A stretch of 6,344 nt of DNA from assembly GCA_030670425.1 (NCBI GenBank), contig DAOVBS010000038.1:1-6344 (forward strand), read 5' to 3'. Shown in pieces: positions 1 to 5,338 of this stretch (the first letter of the stretch is position 1; every line of letters begins with the position of its first letter). This DNA comes from Chloroflexota bacterium. GTDB taxonomy: Bacteria > Chloroflexota > Dehalococcoidia > GIF9 > AB-539-J10. The translations under genes were made by a program, and so were the position numbers. The notes under the pieces were generated by a model. The model was not told the DNA's origin and did no database searches. It worked only from the letters and a program-made list of their open reading frames with translations.

Positions 1-317
1 ACCCTGATATTGCCCGACAGGTAGCTGAAGCAGTAGCCGCTGGTAGTTTTGAGCAAGGCATTCTGGTATGTGGCACGGGCATAGGCATGAGCATAGCAGC
101 CAATAAGGTTAAGGGCATAAGGGCAGCTTTGTGCTATGATGCGTTTGCGGCTCGGCGGTCTCGCCAACACAACGACGCCAATATCCTGTGTCTCAAGGGA
201 GAAAACATGGAGATTGGGTTGGCACTGGAAATCGTGGAGGCGTACCTGTCCAGTGTGTTTGAGGGAGATAGGCATATCACAAGACTAAGGAAGATTGAAG
301 CTATGGAAGGAAAGTAG
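1..317 (+). CDS. rpiB: Ribose-5-phosphate isomerase B, 3' part (5' end outside window)
   Basis: The gene is open from the window edge (first full codon at 3) to a TAG at 315-317, giving 104 residues. RpiB interconverts ribose 5-phosphate and ribulose 5-phosphate in the cytoplasmic pentose phosphate pathway. The fragment shows the family core CGTGIGMSIAANK (fragment residues 23-35) and RSRQHNDAN (52-60). Cys23 and His56 are 33 residues apart, as are the catalytic Cys66 and His99 of E. coli RpiB, so both catalytic residues are present and about 43 N-terminal residues lie outside the window. The ending, with a GDRH phosphate-site region (89-91 onward) and a short tail, matches the usual C-terminus of about 150-residue family members, so the gene is not truncated at its 3' end. 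An internal ATG at 87 is a core Met of the motif and not a start. The frame stays open for another 51 codons after the TAG (see findings). It is separated from the downstream operon by about 490 bases and is probably transcribed independently. Confidence 0.95.
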   Translation, partial: PDIARQVAEAVAAGSFEQGILVCGTGIGMSIAANKVKGIRAALCYDAFAARRSRQHNDANILCLKGENMEIGLALEIVEAYLSSVFEGDRHITRLRKIEAMEGK

Positions 318-324
318 CTTCAGC

Positions 325-364
325 CTCCTGTGGACTGTATTGCCCTTGAGTCCATTGACAGGAG
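325..364. repeat. 12-bp inverted repeat behind rpiB
   Basis: The left arm CTCCTGTGGACT (325-336) pairs fully with a right arm read as AGTCC (349-353) plus ACAGGAG (358-364), interrupted by a 4-base bulge ATTG (354-357). The loop is 12 bases (337-348). As RNA this would be a stable hairpin 7 bases after the rpiB stop. No T-run follows, so it is not a classical intrinsic terminator. It could protect or process the rpiB mRNA 3' end, help factor-dependent termination, or serve as a DNA operator, since the right arm overlaps the -35 box of the promoter candidate. Which role applies cannot be decided from sequence. Confidence 0.6.
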
Positions 365-385
365 ACGTCGTGTCTATGCTATATT
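355..385 (+). promoter_or_regulatory. Candidate sigma70/sigmaA promoter with extended -10 for the etfB operon
   Basis: A perfect -35 hexamer TTGACA (355-360) is followed after 19 bases by TATATT (380-385), which matches the TATAAT consensus at five of six positions. It is preceded by TGC at 377-379, the extended -10 element. The 19-base spacing is longer than the ideal 17, which the extended -10 may offset. Transcription would start near 392, leaving a leader of about 415 bases before etfB. The -35 box sits in the right arm of the 325-364 inverted repeat. I saw no better match nearer to etfB. Confidence 0.5.
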
Positions 386-499
386 AGGGCCGTTTGGCGA
401 TGCGGATGAGTTGGCGAAGCTCAGGCACCGAGTTCTGTCAAGGACGAAGGAGTGGTTGAGGGATTTGTGGTGACGTGGGGGTGTATCGGGAGTCCACCG

Positions 500-509
500 G
501 GTCTTGACC
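500..509. promoter_or_regulatory. Small palindrome, possible operator
   Basis: GGTC-TT-GACC is a 10-base palindrome in the leader, about 108 bases downstream of the predicted transcription start. Its half-sites loosely resemble those of FadR-type GntR regulators, the family that controls many lactate operons (LldR, PdhR). A 10-base palindrome can easily arise by chance and no regulator gene is present in the window, so this is a weak call. Confidence 0.15.
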
Positions 510-797
510 TCGTAGTGCCTAGACACATTGATCTTCTGAAGGCAAGGTCGAGTCGATTTGTATTCAGGGCAAAGATGTGAATTGAGATGCGGGCCTGTCT
601 TTGTGCTTGTGTTGCTCGGGTTCGCTCTCGGCGGTCTATTCTCTCAGCTATGGTTATGGCTGTTCGCCCCGCGGAGCAGGTAGTGTGTGAGATGCTTCTT
701 TGCAAGTTGCGAGTGCCGGAACGTCGAGCGGACAGCGCGATTCAGTATTGGGGGTAGTGTACCTCGAGCAAGTAGCGGGAGATCTGGGGTTGATAAC

Positions 798-803
798 GGA
801 GGA
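798..803 (+). promoter_or_regulatory. Ribosome binding site that fixes the etfB start at 807
   Basis: GGAGGA lies 3 bases (4 counted from the GGAGG core) before the ATG at 807. This is a strong Shine-Dalgarno match with slightly short spacing. It supports 807 over the in-frame ATG at 687, whose 40 extra residues have no resemblance to the EtfB N-terminus. Confidence 0.8.
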
Positions 804-806
804 AGT

Positions 807-1613
807 ATGATCAGTATTGTCGTCCCTATCAAGCAGGTTCCAGACATGGAGCGGGTGAAATTCGATAAGGAGAAGGGCACGGTGGACAGAAGTTCAGCGC
901 CAGGGGAAATCAACCCGTTTGATCTGAATGCCCTGGAGGCCGCAGTCCAAATCAAGGAGAAGCTGGGTGCTACTGTGACCACGGTAAGCATGGGGCCCCC
1001 GCAGGCCGAGGCGGCGCTGAGAGATGCACTATCAAGGGGAGCTGATCGTGGCATTCTGCTTGTTGACAGGGCATTCGCCGGTGCTGATACTTGGGCTACT
1101 TCCTATACCCTGGCCAGTGCCATCCAAAGACTGGGACAGACTGACTTGATCGTATGCGGAGAAAAAACCGTTGATGGAGATACGGGCCAGGTAGGTCCTG
1201 AGATCGCGGAATGGCTCGACATACCGCACGTAGCCTATGTATCTGAGATAAAGAACGTTGGGGAGAAGATGGTAGTTGTCTGTGACATGGAGGGGGATAG
1301 GTATTTGATGGAATCGAGATTTCCTCTCCTGATTACAGTAACCAAAGATATCAATTCACCGCGACTTCCGAGCTTTTCCGACAAACTGAAGGCTAGGAAA
1401 GCGGAGATTGAGAAATGTACCGCTGAGGAGCTATCCGCCGTGGCCGATGCCAGTAGATTTGGGTTGAAAGGCTCGCCGACTAGGCTCAATAAGGTAATAG
1501 TGCCCTCCGAAGAGGGCAGAAAAGGCGAGATCTTCAGGGGTAACCCTGAGGAAACGGCTCTAAGACTTGCGGACGCTCTGAAGGAAGGAGGACTGTCAGA
1601 GAACGTAAAATGA
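807..1613 (+). CDS. etfB: Electron transfer flavoprotein subunit beta (lactate dehydrogenase-associated, LctB-like)
   Basis: EtfB is the smaller subunit of the cytoplasmic EtfAB electron carrier. The product has 268 residues, normal for the family. The start at 807 is chosen because MISIVVPIKQVPD is the typical EtfB opening and GGAGGA precedes it; a longer frame from 687 adds 40 unrelated residues. Seen in order: KQVPD (9-13), NPFDLNALEAA (36-46), SMGPPQAE (61-68), GADRGILL (78-85), then CGEKTVDGDTGQVGPEIAEW (117-136), and a recognition-loop region ending in KARKAEIEK (195-203), which in the family contacts the partner dehydrogenase. The DGDTxQVGP pattern is, as I recall, typical of bifurcating ETFs that bind a second FAD plus NAD in EtfB, whereas canonical mitochondrial ETFs bind AMP there. 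The gene overlaps etfA by 4 bases (ATGA, 1610-1613). By operon context the partner is the GlcD-type dehydrogenase two genes downstream. Family identity is very secure; bifurcation is inferred. Confidence 0.95.
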   Translation: MISIVVPIKQVPDMERVKFDKEKGTVDRSSAPGEINPFDLNALEAAVQIKEKLGATVTTVSMGPPQAEAALRDALSRGADRGILLVDRAFAGADTWATSYTLASAIQRLGQTDLIVCGEKTVDGDTGQVGPEIAEWLDIPHVAYVSEIKNVGEKMVVVCDMEGDRYLMESRFPLLITVTKDINSPRLPSFSDKLKARKAEIEKCTAEELSAVADASRFGLKGSPTRLNKVIVPSEEGRKGEIFRGNPEETALRLADALKEGGLSENVK

Positions 1614-2593
1614 AGGACCACAAAGGCGTAATGATCTATGCGGAACAAAGGGGCGGGAAGGTCCATCCGGTCTCGTATGAGCTCCTAGGAAAAGGGAGAG
1701 AGATAGCTGACAAACTTAACGTGGAACTCTCCAGCGTTCTGTTGGGCAGTCAGATGGCGGAGGAAGCTCAAGAGCTCATCTACTATGGCGCGGACACAGT
1801 ATTCCTGTATGATCACGCAGATTTCAGAGAATTCGACCTGATCAACTACAAGCGCAATATTGTCAGGCTCGTAGAGGAGGTCAGACCGGAGATTCTGCTT
1901 CTGGGGGCGACTCACCTTGGCAGATCGCTAGGGCCGAGGATCGCCGTGGCACTAAGCACGGGATTGACAGCAGACTGCATTGGCTTGGACATTGATGAGC
2001 AAGACAATCTGGTCCAAATCCGTCCTGCGTTCAGCGGCAATATCCTGGCCTATATCAGAACTTCGACAAGGCCGCAGATGGCTACCATTCGGTACAAGGT
2101 CATGCAGAAACGAGAGAGGGATCCGGGCAGAAGAGGAGAAGTAGTGAGGAAGGACGTGGAACTTGGAGACCCGCTGTTGGCTCTGGTAGGCAAAGAGAGT
2201 TCAAGCGGGGTTAACATAGCGGAGGCAGATGTGATTGTTTCTGGGGGCAGAGGTCTCAAGAAGCCAGAGGATTTCAAGATCCTGGAAGGTTTGGCTGAGG
2301 TTCTCGGCGGTGTAATAGGTTCTAGCAGGCCGTTGGTAGACGATGGGTGGATAGGGAAAGAGCACCAGGTGGGATTCAGTGGCAACACAGTCAAGCCCAA
2401 GCTCTATGTTGCCTGCGGCGTGTCGGGAAGCCCTCAGCATCTAGCCGGGATGAGGGCCTCCGACATCATTGTAGCTGTGAATAGCGATCCCTCTGCCCCC
2501 ATATTCAGGATAGCCGATTACGGCGTTGTGGGAGACCTGTACGAAGTGGTACCGAAACTGACTGATGAGCTTAGAAGGAGGCAGTCAGGATGA
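1610..2593 (+). CDS. etfA: Electron transfer flavoprotein subunit alpha (LctC-like, no ferredoxin domain)
   Basis: EtfA is the FAD-carrying large subunit of EtfAB. The 327-residue product starts with KDHKGVMIYAEQ, which fits the family opening, so the ATG at 1610 is preferred over the in-frame ATG at 1631. The nearest good Shine-Dalgarno (AAGGAGG, 1585-1591) is 18 bases upstream, so translation probably relies on coupling through the ATGA overlap with etfB. The N-terminal domain shows GATHLGRSLGPRIA (99-112) and RPAFSGNILAYIRT (138-151). The C-terminal FAD domain shows SGGRGL (211-216), SSRPLVDDGW (238-247), QVGFSGNTVKPKLY (253-266), GVSGSPQHLAGM (270-281) and NSDPSAPIFRIADYG (291-305), the normal FAD-binding set. 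Unlike A. woodii LctC, there is no cysteine-rich N-terminal ferredoxin domain. Many other ETFs, including some bifurcating ones, also lack it. The next gene overlaps by 4 bases. Confidence 0.95.
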   Translation: MKDHKGVMIYAEQRGGKVHPVSYELLGKGREIADKLNVELSSVLLGSQMAEEAQELIYYGADTVFLYDHADFREFDLINYKRNIVRLVEEVRPEILLLGATHLGRSLGPRIAVALSTGLTADCIGLDIDEQDNLVQIRPAFSGNILAYIRTSTRPQMATIRYKVMQKRERDPGRRGEVVRKDVELGDPLLALVGKESSSGVNIAEADVIVSGGRGLKKPEDFKILEGLAEVLGGVIGSSRPLVDDGWIGKEHQVGFSGNTVKPKLYVACGVSGSPQHLAGMRASDIIVAVNSDPSAPIFRIADYGVVGDLYEVVPKLTDELRRRQSG

Positions 2594-3960
2594 CAAATGT
2601 GCAAGAGTTGCAGCGTATAGTGGGAGGGGACTGGGTTACCACCAAGCGGGAGCAGATAGAGAGCTATCTGATGGATGAGGTCTACGTAGCTGTGAGACCG
2701 CAGCCCAGCAACGATGTTGTGGTCGTGAAGCCAGCCAATACCGAGGAGATATCGAAGATAATGAAGCTTGCGAACAGGGAGAAGATCCCCGTTTATCCGA
2801 GGGGTGGAGGAACTGGATTGTTGGGGGGTGCTGTTCCCACCCAAGACGGCATTGTGCTCTCCCTGGAGAGGCTGGACAGGGTGGAAGAGGTGGACAAGGA
2901 TAATCTGATGGTGGTTGTCCAGGCAGGCGTTACTCTAGGCGACCTGCTGAAGGCGGTGGAAGATGAAGATCTCCTTTTCCCTCCGCACCCTGGAGACGAA
3001 GGTGCGCAGGTCGGTGGCATGGTTGCCTGCAATGCCGGCGGGACGAGGGCAGTCAAGTACGGGGTGGTCAGGAACTACGTGAAGGGGCTCGAGGTGGTGC
3101 TTCCCACGGGTGAGATACTGAACATGGGAGGGAAACTGCTCAAGAACAACACCGGCTTGGACCTGATGCACCTGCTGATAGACAGTGAAGGTATCCTGGG
3201 CATAATCACCAAGGTGATCTTCCGCTTGTACCCCAGGTTTGCCGGAATAGCAACTCTGGTCGTATCGTGGGATGACCGCCACGCTGCGATACGTACAGTT
3301 CCCAAGATATTGCAGAGTGGTGTAATACCACTGGCCATGGAATATGTGGAGCGTGATGTTATTGAGATATCGGCGGAGCATCTTGGTCTGAAATGGCCGG
3401 CTGCAAAGGGGAAAGCCCACTTGATAGTGATTGTGTCTGGTTCCAGCGAAGATGACGTTTATTCCCAGTGCCAGCAGATATCCGACGTCTGTCAAGAACA
3501 TGGGGCAGTCGATACCCTCATTGCCGAGAGGAAAGAAGAGCAGGCTGAGATCCTGAAGATGAGGAGTGAAATATACACACCGTTGAAGTCCCGTATGGCA
3601 GACGGACTGGACATAACGGTGCCTCCCGCTAACGTGGGGAAAGTCTTTGATGCGATAGAGGAAATCGCGAAGCGCTTTGGCGTAACTGTTCACACGTTCG
3701 GACATGCGGCAGATGGCAATTTGCATCCCAGCATAATGATGGATGCAGTTGAGAAAGGGGTCTTCAAAGAGGTAAAGAAGGAGATATACCGGGCGGCGGC
3801 AGATTTGGGTGGAGTCGTGAGCGGAGAGCACGGTGTGGGCAAAGCGAGACTTGGCGAGTTTGACCTATATGTGGATGCGAAGTCCAAGGAGTTGATGAGG
3901 GGAATGAAGAGGCTCTTTGATCCCAACAACATATTGAATCCGGGAACCGCCATAATGTGA
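2590..3960 (+). CDS. glcD: FAD-linked 2-hydroxyacid (probably D-lactate) dehydrogenase, GlcD/LctD type
   Basis: This flavoenzyme of the VAO/PCMH family oxidises a 2-hydroxyacid, most likely lactate to pyruvate, and by context passes electrons to EtfAB. The 456 residues match family length. The ATG at 2590 overlaps etfA (ATGA) and has a very good AAGGAGG at 2575-2581 with 8-base spacing. The N-terminal FAD domain has YPRGGGTGLLGGAVP (69-83) and GAQVGGMVACNAGG (138-151), the pyrophosphate- and flavin-contacting loops. The C-terminal substrate domain has GHAADGNLHP (371-380), with His372 and His379 as likely metal ligands, and SGEHGVGKAR (411-420), with Glu413 as a likely metal ligand and His414 as the likely counterpart of the A. 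woodii catalytic base His423. No iron-sulfur (GlcF-like) domain or gene is present and no membrane segment is evident, which favours a soluble Etf-coupled enzyme. Glycolate, 2-hydroxyglutarate or another hydroxyacid remain possible substrates. Confidence 0.92.
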   Translation: MTNVQELQRIVGGDWVTTKREQIESYLMDEVYVAVRPQPSNDVVVVKPANTEEISKIMKLANREKIPVYPRGGGTGLLGGAVPTQDGIVLSLERLDRVEEVDKDNLMVVVQAGVTLGDLLKAVEDEDLLFPPHPGDEGAQVGGMVACNAGGTRAVKYGVVRNYVKGLEVVLPTGEILNMGGKLLKNNTGLDLMHLLIDSEGILGIITKVIFRLYPRFAGIATLVVSWDDRHAAIRTVPKILQSGVIPLAMEYVERDVIEISAEHLGLKWPAAKGKAHLIVIVSGSSEDDVYSQCQQISDVCQEHGAVDTLIAERKEEQAEILKMRSEIYTPLKSRMADGLDITVPPANVGKVFDAIEEIAKRFGVTVHTFGHAADGNLHPSIMMDAVEKGVFKEVKKEIYRAAADLGGVVSGEHGVGKARLGEFDLYVDAKSKELMRGMKRLFDPNNILNPGTAIM

Positions 3961-5231
3961 ACAGGGAATTCGAACTTCCATACGGGTGCTCCGTCCTGAA
4001 GGCTTCAGTTCCAGAGAGAAACTTGAGCCTCGTCTTGGAGACGGAGGATGTCGAAGGTGCCGAAAACGAGCCTGACCTCATCTTGAAGAGCCTGAGAGCT
4101 CCGATAGGGCACTTGCCTCTCCGGGAATCGGTTCGCAAGGATGACCGTGTTGTAGTCATAGTCACGGACAACACGAGGGCGTGTCCTGACGACAGACTGC
4201 TTCCGCCGATACTGGCTGAACTGGAGGCGGAAGTACCTCGACAGAACATAACTATAATCGTTGCGCTTGGCTTGCATCCCCCTCTGGGTGGGGAAGAGTT
4301 AGTTGCACTACTGGGCAGGGAGATAACCAGAAACTACACTGTTCTGAACCATGATCCAGCACAGACCGTATATCTAGGAGACACTTCTAGAGGGACGCCT
4401 GTTGAGATTAACTCCAAGGTAGTGGAAGCGGATTTCCGAATATCTACGGGGTTCATTGAGCCACACTTCTTCGCTGGTTTTTCTGGTGGGAGGAAGAGCA
4501 TGGCTCCTGGCGTGTTCAGTCTGAGATCGGCCTACAGGAATCACGGGTACAAGATGATAGAACACCCGGGCTCTAGGGCTGGTGTTCTCAGGGGAAATCC
4601 GATCCACGAGGACTTGGTGGAACAGGCGCGGATGGCCCAGCTCGATTTCATAGTGAACGTGCTTCTGAATAAGAAGAGAGAGATCACGCATGTGGTGGCT
4701 GGCGATCCCGTAAGAGCACACGAAAGAGGTTGTGAGCTAGAAAAGGGCATCGCAGGGGTAAGGGTTGATCACAAGGTGGATATAACGGTCACCACAAATA
4801 GCGGAGCTCCCCTCGACCTGGATCTATATCAGAGCGTGAAAGGAATGGATAATGCCTCACTGATAACCCGTGACGGAGGTATCATAATAATCGCCTCCTC
4901 GTGCAGCACCGGCATTGGCCCAGAGATATTCAGAGAGTTGCATGCTTCGGCTAGTTCTGCCAAGGAAGTGCTGCAAAAGATAAGGCGCGACGAGCCCATA
5001 GGGGTTCAGTGGCAGAATCAAATACTAGCGCGGACTCAATTGAGGAATGATATCTACTTGCTGTCGGATCTCGAAGACCGCCTAGTCAAGGACATGATGA
5101 TTACGCCAATCGGCACTGTTGAGGAAGGCTTGGCTAGGGCCTTTGAAGTACTGGGGGATGACGCTGAGGTTGCGGTGATCCCGGAGGGCCCGTTGGCTCT
5201 CCTCTTGCTGGAGAGTCAAATAATTGGCTGA
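3957..5231 (+). CDS. larA: Nickel-pincer lactate racemase family protein (LarA, LctE-like)
   Basis: LarA interconverts D- and L-lactate, or another 2-hydroxyacid pair in relatives, by hydride transfer to a nickel-pincer nucleotide. The start is GTG at 3957, overlapping the glcD stop by 4 bases (GTGA); only a weak GGGA precedes it, so translation is probably coupled. Length is 424 residues, equal to Lactiplantibacillus plantarum LarA. The DUF2088-type N-domain has VTDNTRACP (69-77) and ALGLHPP (103-109). Then EPHFFAGFSGGRK (168-180), NHG (195-197) and YQSVKGMDNA (291-300). Candidate active-site residues are Asp71, Arg74, His107, His170, Lys180, His196, Gln292 and Lys295. The spacings 170-180-196 and 292-295 equal those of L. 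plantarum His174-Lys184-His200 and Gln295-Lys298, so the pincer-binding lysine and nickel ligand histidine are kept. The cofactor makers LarB, LarC and LarE are not in the window. Lactate is the best substrate guess from the operon, but LarA relatives vary. Confidence 0.92.
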   Translation: MNREFELPYGCSVLKASVPERNLSLVLETEDVEGAENEPDLILKSLRAPIGHLPLRESVRKDDRVVVIVTDNTRACPDDRLLPPILAELEAEVPRQNITIIVALGLHPPLGGEELVALLGREITRNYTVLNHDPAQTVYLGDTSRGTPVEINSKVVEADFRISTGFIEPHFFAGFSGGRKSMAPGVFSLRSAYRNHGYKMIEHPGSRAGVLRGNPIHEDLVEQARMAQLDFIVNVLLNKKREITHVVAGDPVRAHERGCELEKGIAGVRVDHKVDITVTTNSGAPLDLDLYQSVKGMDNASLITRDGGIIIIASSCSTGIGPEIFRELHASASSAKEVLQKIRRDEPIGVQWQNQILARTQLRNDIYLLSDLEDRLVKDMMITPIGTVEEGLARAFEVLGDDAEVAVIPEGPLALLLLESQIIG

Positions 5232-5237
5232 ATCACC

Positions 5238-5275
5238 GGAGCGGCGCCGTAGGACAAGCGCGAGAGCGCCGTTTT
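5238..5275 (+). terminator. Probable intrinsic terminator of the etfB-larA operon
   Basis: CGGCGC (5242-5247) pairs with GCGCCG (5266-5271), followed directly by TTTT (5272-5275). The lower stem can be extended by A-T and G-T pairs between 5238-5241 and the T-run. The loop is long (18 bases) and the T-run short, so it is a moderate rather than strong terminator. Its location 10 bases after the larA stop, in a convergent gap, supports the call. Confidence 0.55.
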
Positions 5276-5291
5276 GCATACTGAAAGGGTA

Positions 5292-5338
5292 AGCACCAGA
5301 CGGCCAACACGGGATTCTTGCAGGGACATCCTGGTGCT
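5292..5338. repeat. 8-bp inverted repeat in the convergent gap
   Basis: AGCACCAG (5292-5299) and CTGGTGCT (5331-5338) are perfect inverted copies separated by 31 bases. The right arm overlaps the stop codon of the minus-strand HAD gene. Read on the minus strand the hairpin is followed by TACCCTTT, a poor T-run, so it could be a weak terminator for that gene. The long loop makes this uncertain. Confidence 0.35.

Larger units (their letters stand above)
318..806. other. Long gene-poor region / operon leader between rpiB and etfB
   Basis: About 490 bases lie between the rpiB stop and the etfB start. Both strands contain short open frames, but none has a convincing protein family, start and ribosome binding site together. 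What can be seen is an inverted repeat at 325-364, a promoter candidate at 355-385, a 7-base direct repeat TTGGCGA at 394-400 and 411-417, and a small palindrome GGTCTTGACC at 500-509. Close to etfB there is a strong Shine-Dalgarno sequence. If the promoter is real, the etfB mRNA has a leader of about 415 bases, long enough for a regulatory RNA. I did not recognise a known riboswitch class. An alternative is the remnant of a decayed gene, for example the regulator that opens related lactate operons, but no recognisable remnant was found. Confidence 0.6.

Noticed and set aside
504..532. Second promoter with TTGACC as -35
   Set aside because: No acceptable -10 hexamer is found at 16-19 bases spacing; the best is a poor CATTGA/ATTGAT-like sequence.
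570..603. CAAAGA/TCTTTG inverted repeat in the leader
   Set aside because: Only 6 bp, AT-rich in part, with a 22-base loop; expected by chance in a region of this length.
421..705. Minus-strand open frame of 94 residues in the leader
   Set aside because: Its composition (rich in Arg, Thr and Ser, low in ordered hydrophobic pattern) looks like random translation, with no family resemblance or ribosome binding site that I can see.
587..757. Possible 56-residue plus-strand gene in the leader, ending in a TAG at 755-757
   Set aside because: It has no recognisable family, an unusual Cys- and Arg-rich composition typical of chance translation, and no clear ribosome binding site before its ATG codons (587, 650, 656).
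687..806. N-terminal extension of EtfB from the ATG at 687
   Set aside because: The 40 extra residues do not resemble any EtfB N-terminus, and a strong GGAGGA sits directly before the ATG at 807, where the standard EtfB opening begins.
1631..2593. Shorter EtfA starting at the ATG at 1631
   Set aside because: The residues before it (KDHKGV) match the conserved EtfA opening, and the 4-base overlap at 1610 fits the pattern of the other junctions.
2935..3831. Minus-strand open frame of 298 residues antisense to glcD
   Set aside because: It lies entirely within a well-supported dehydrogenase gene with all motifs in frame. The antisense product shows no domain and is rich in His, Cys and Tyr, as expected for a shadow frame.
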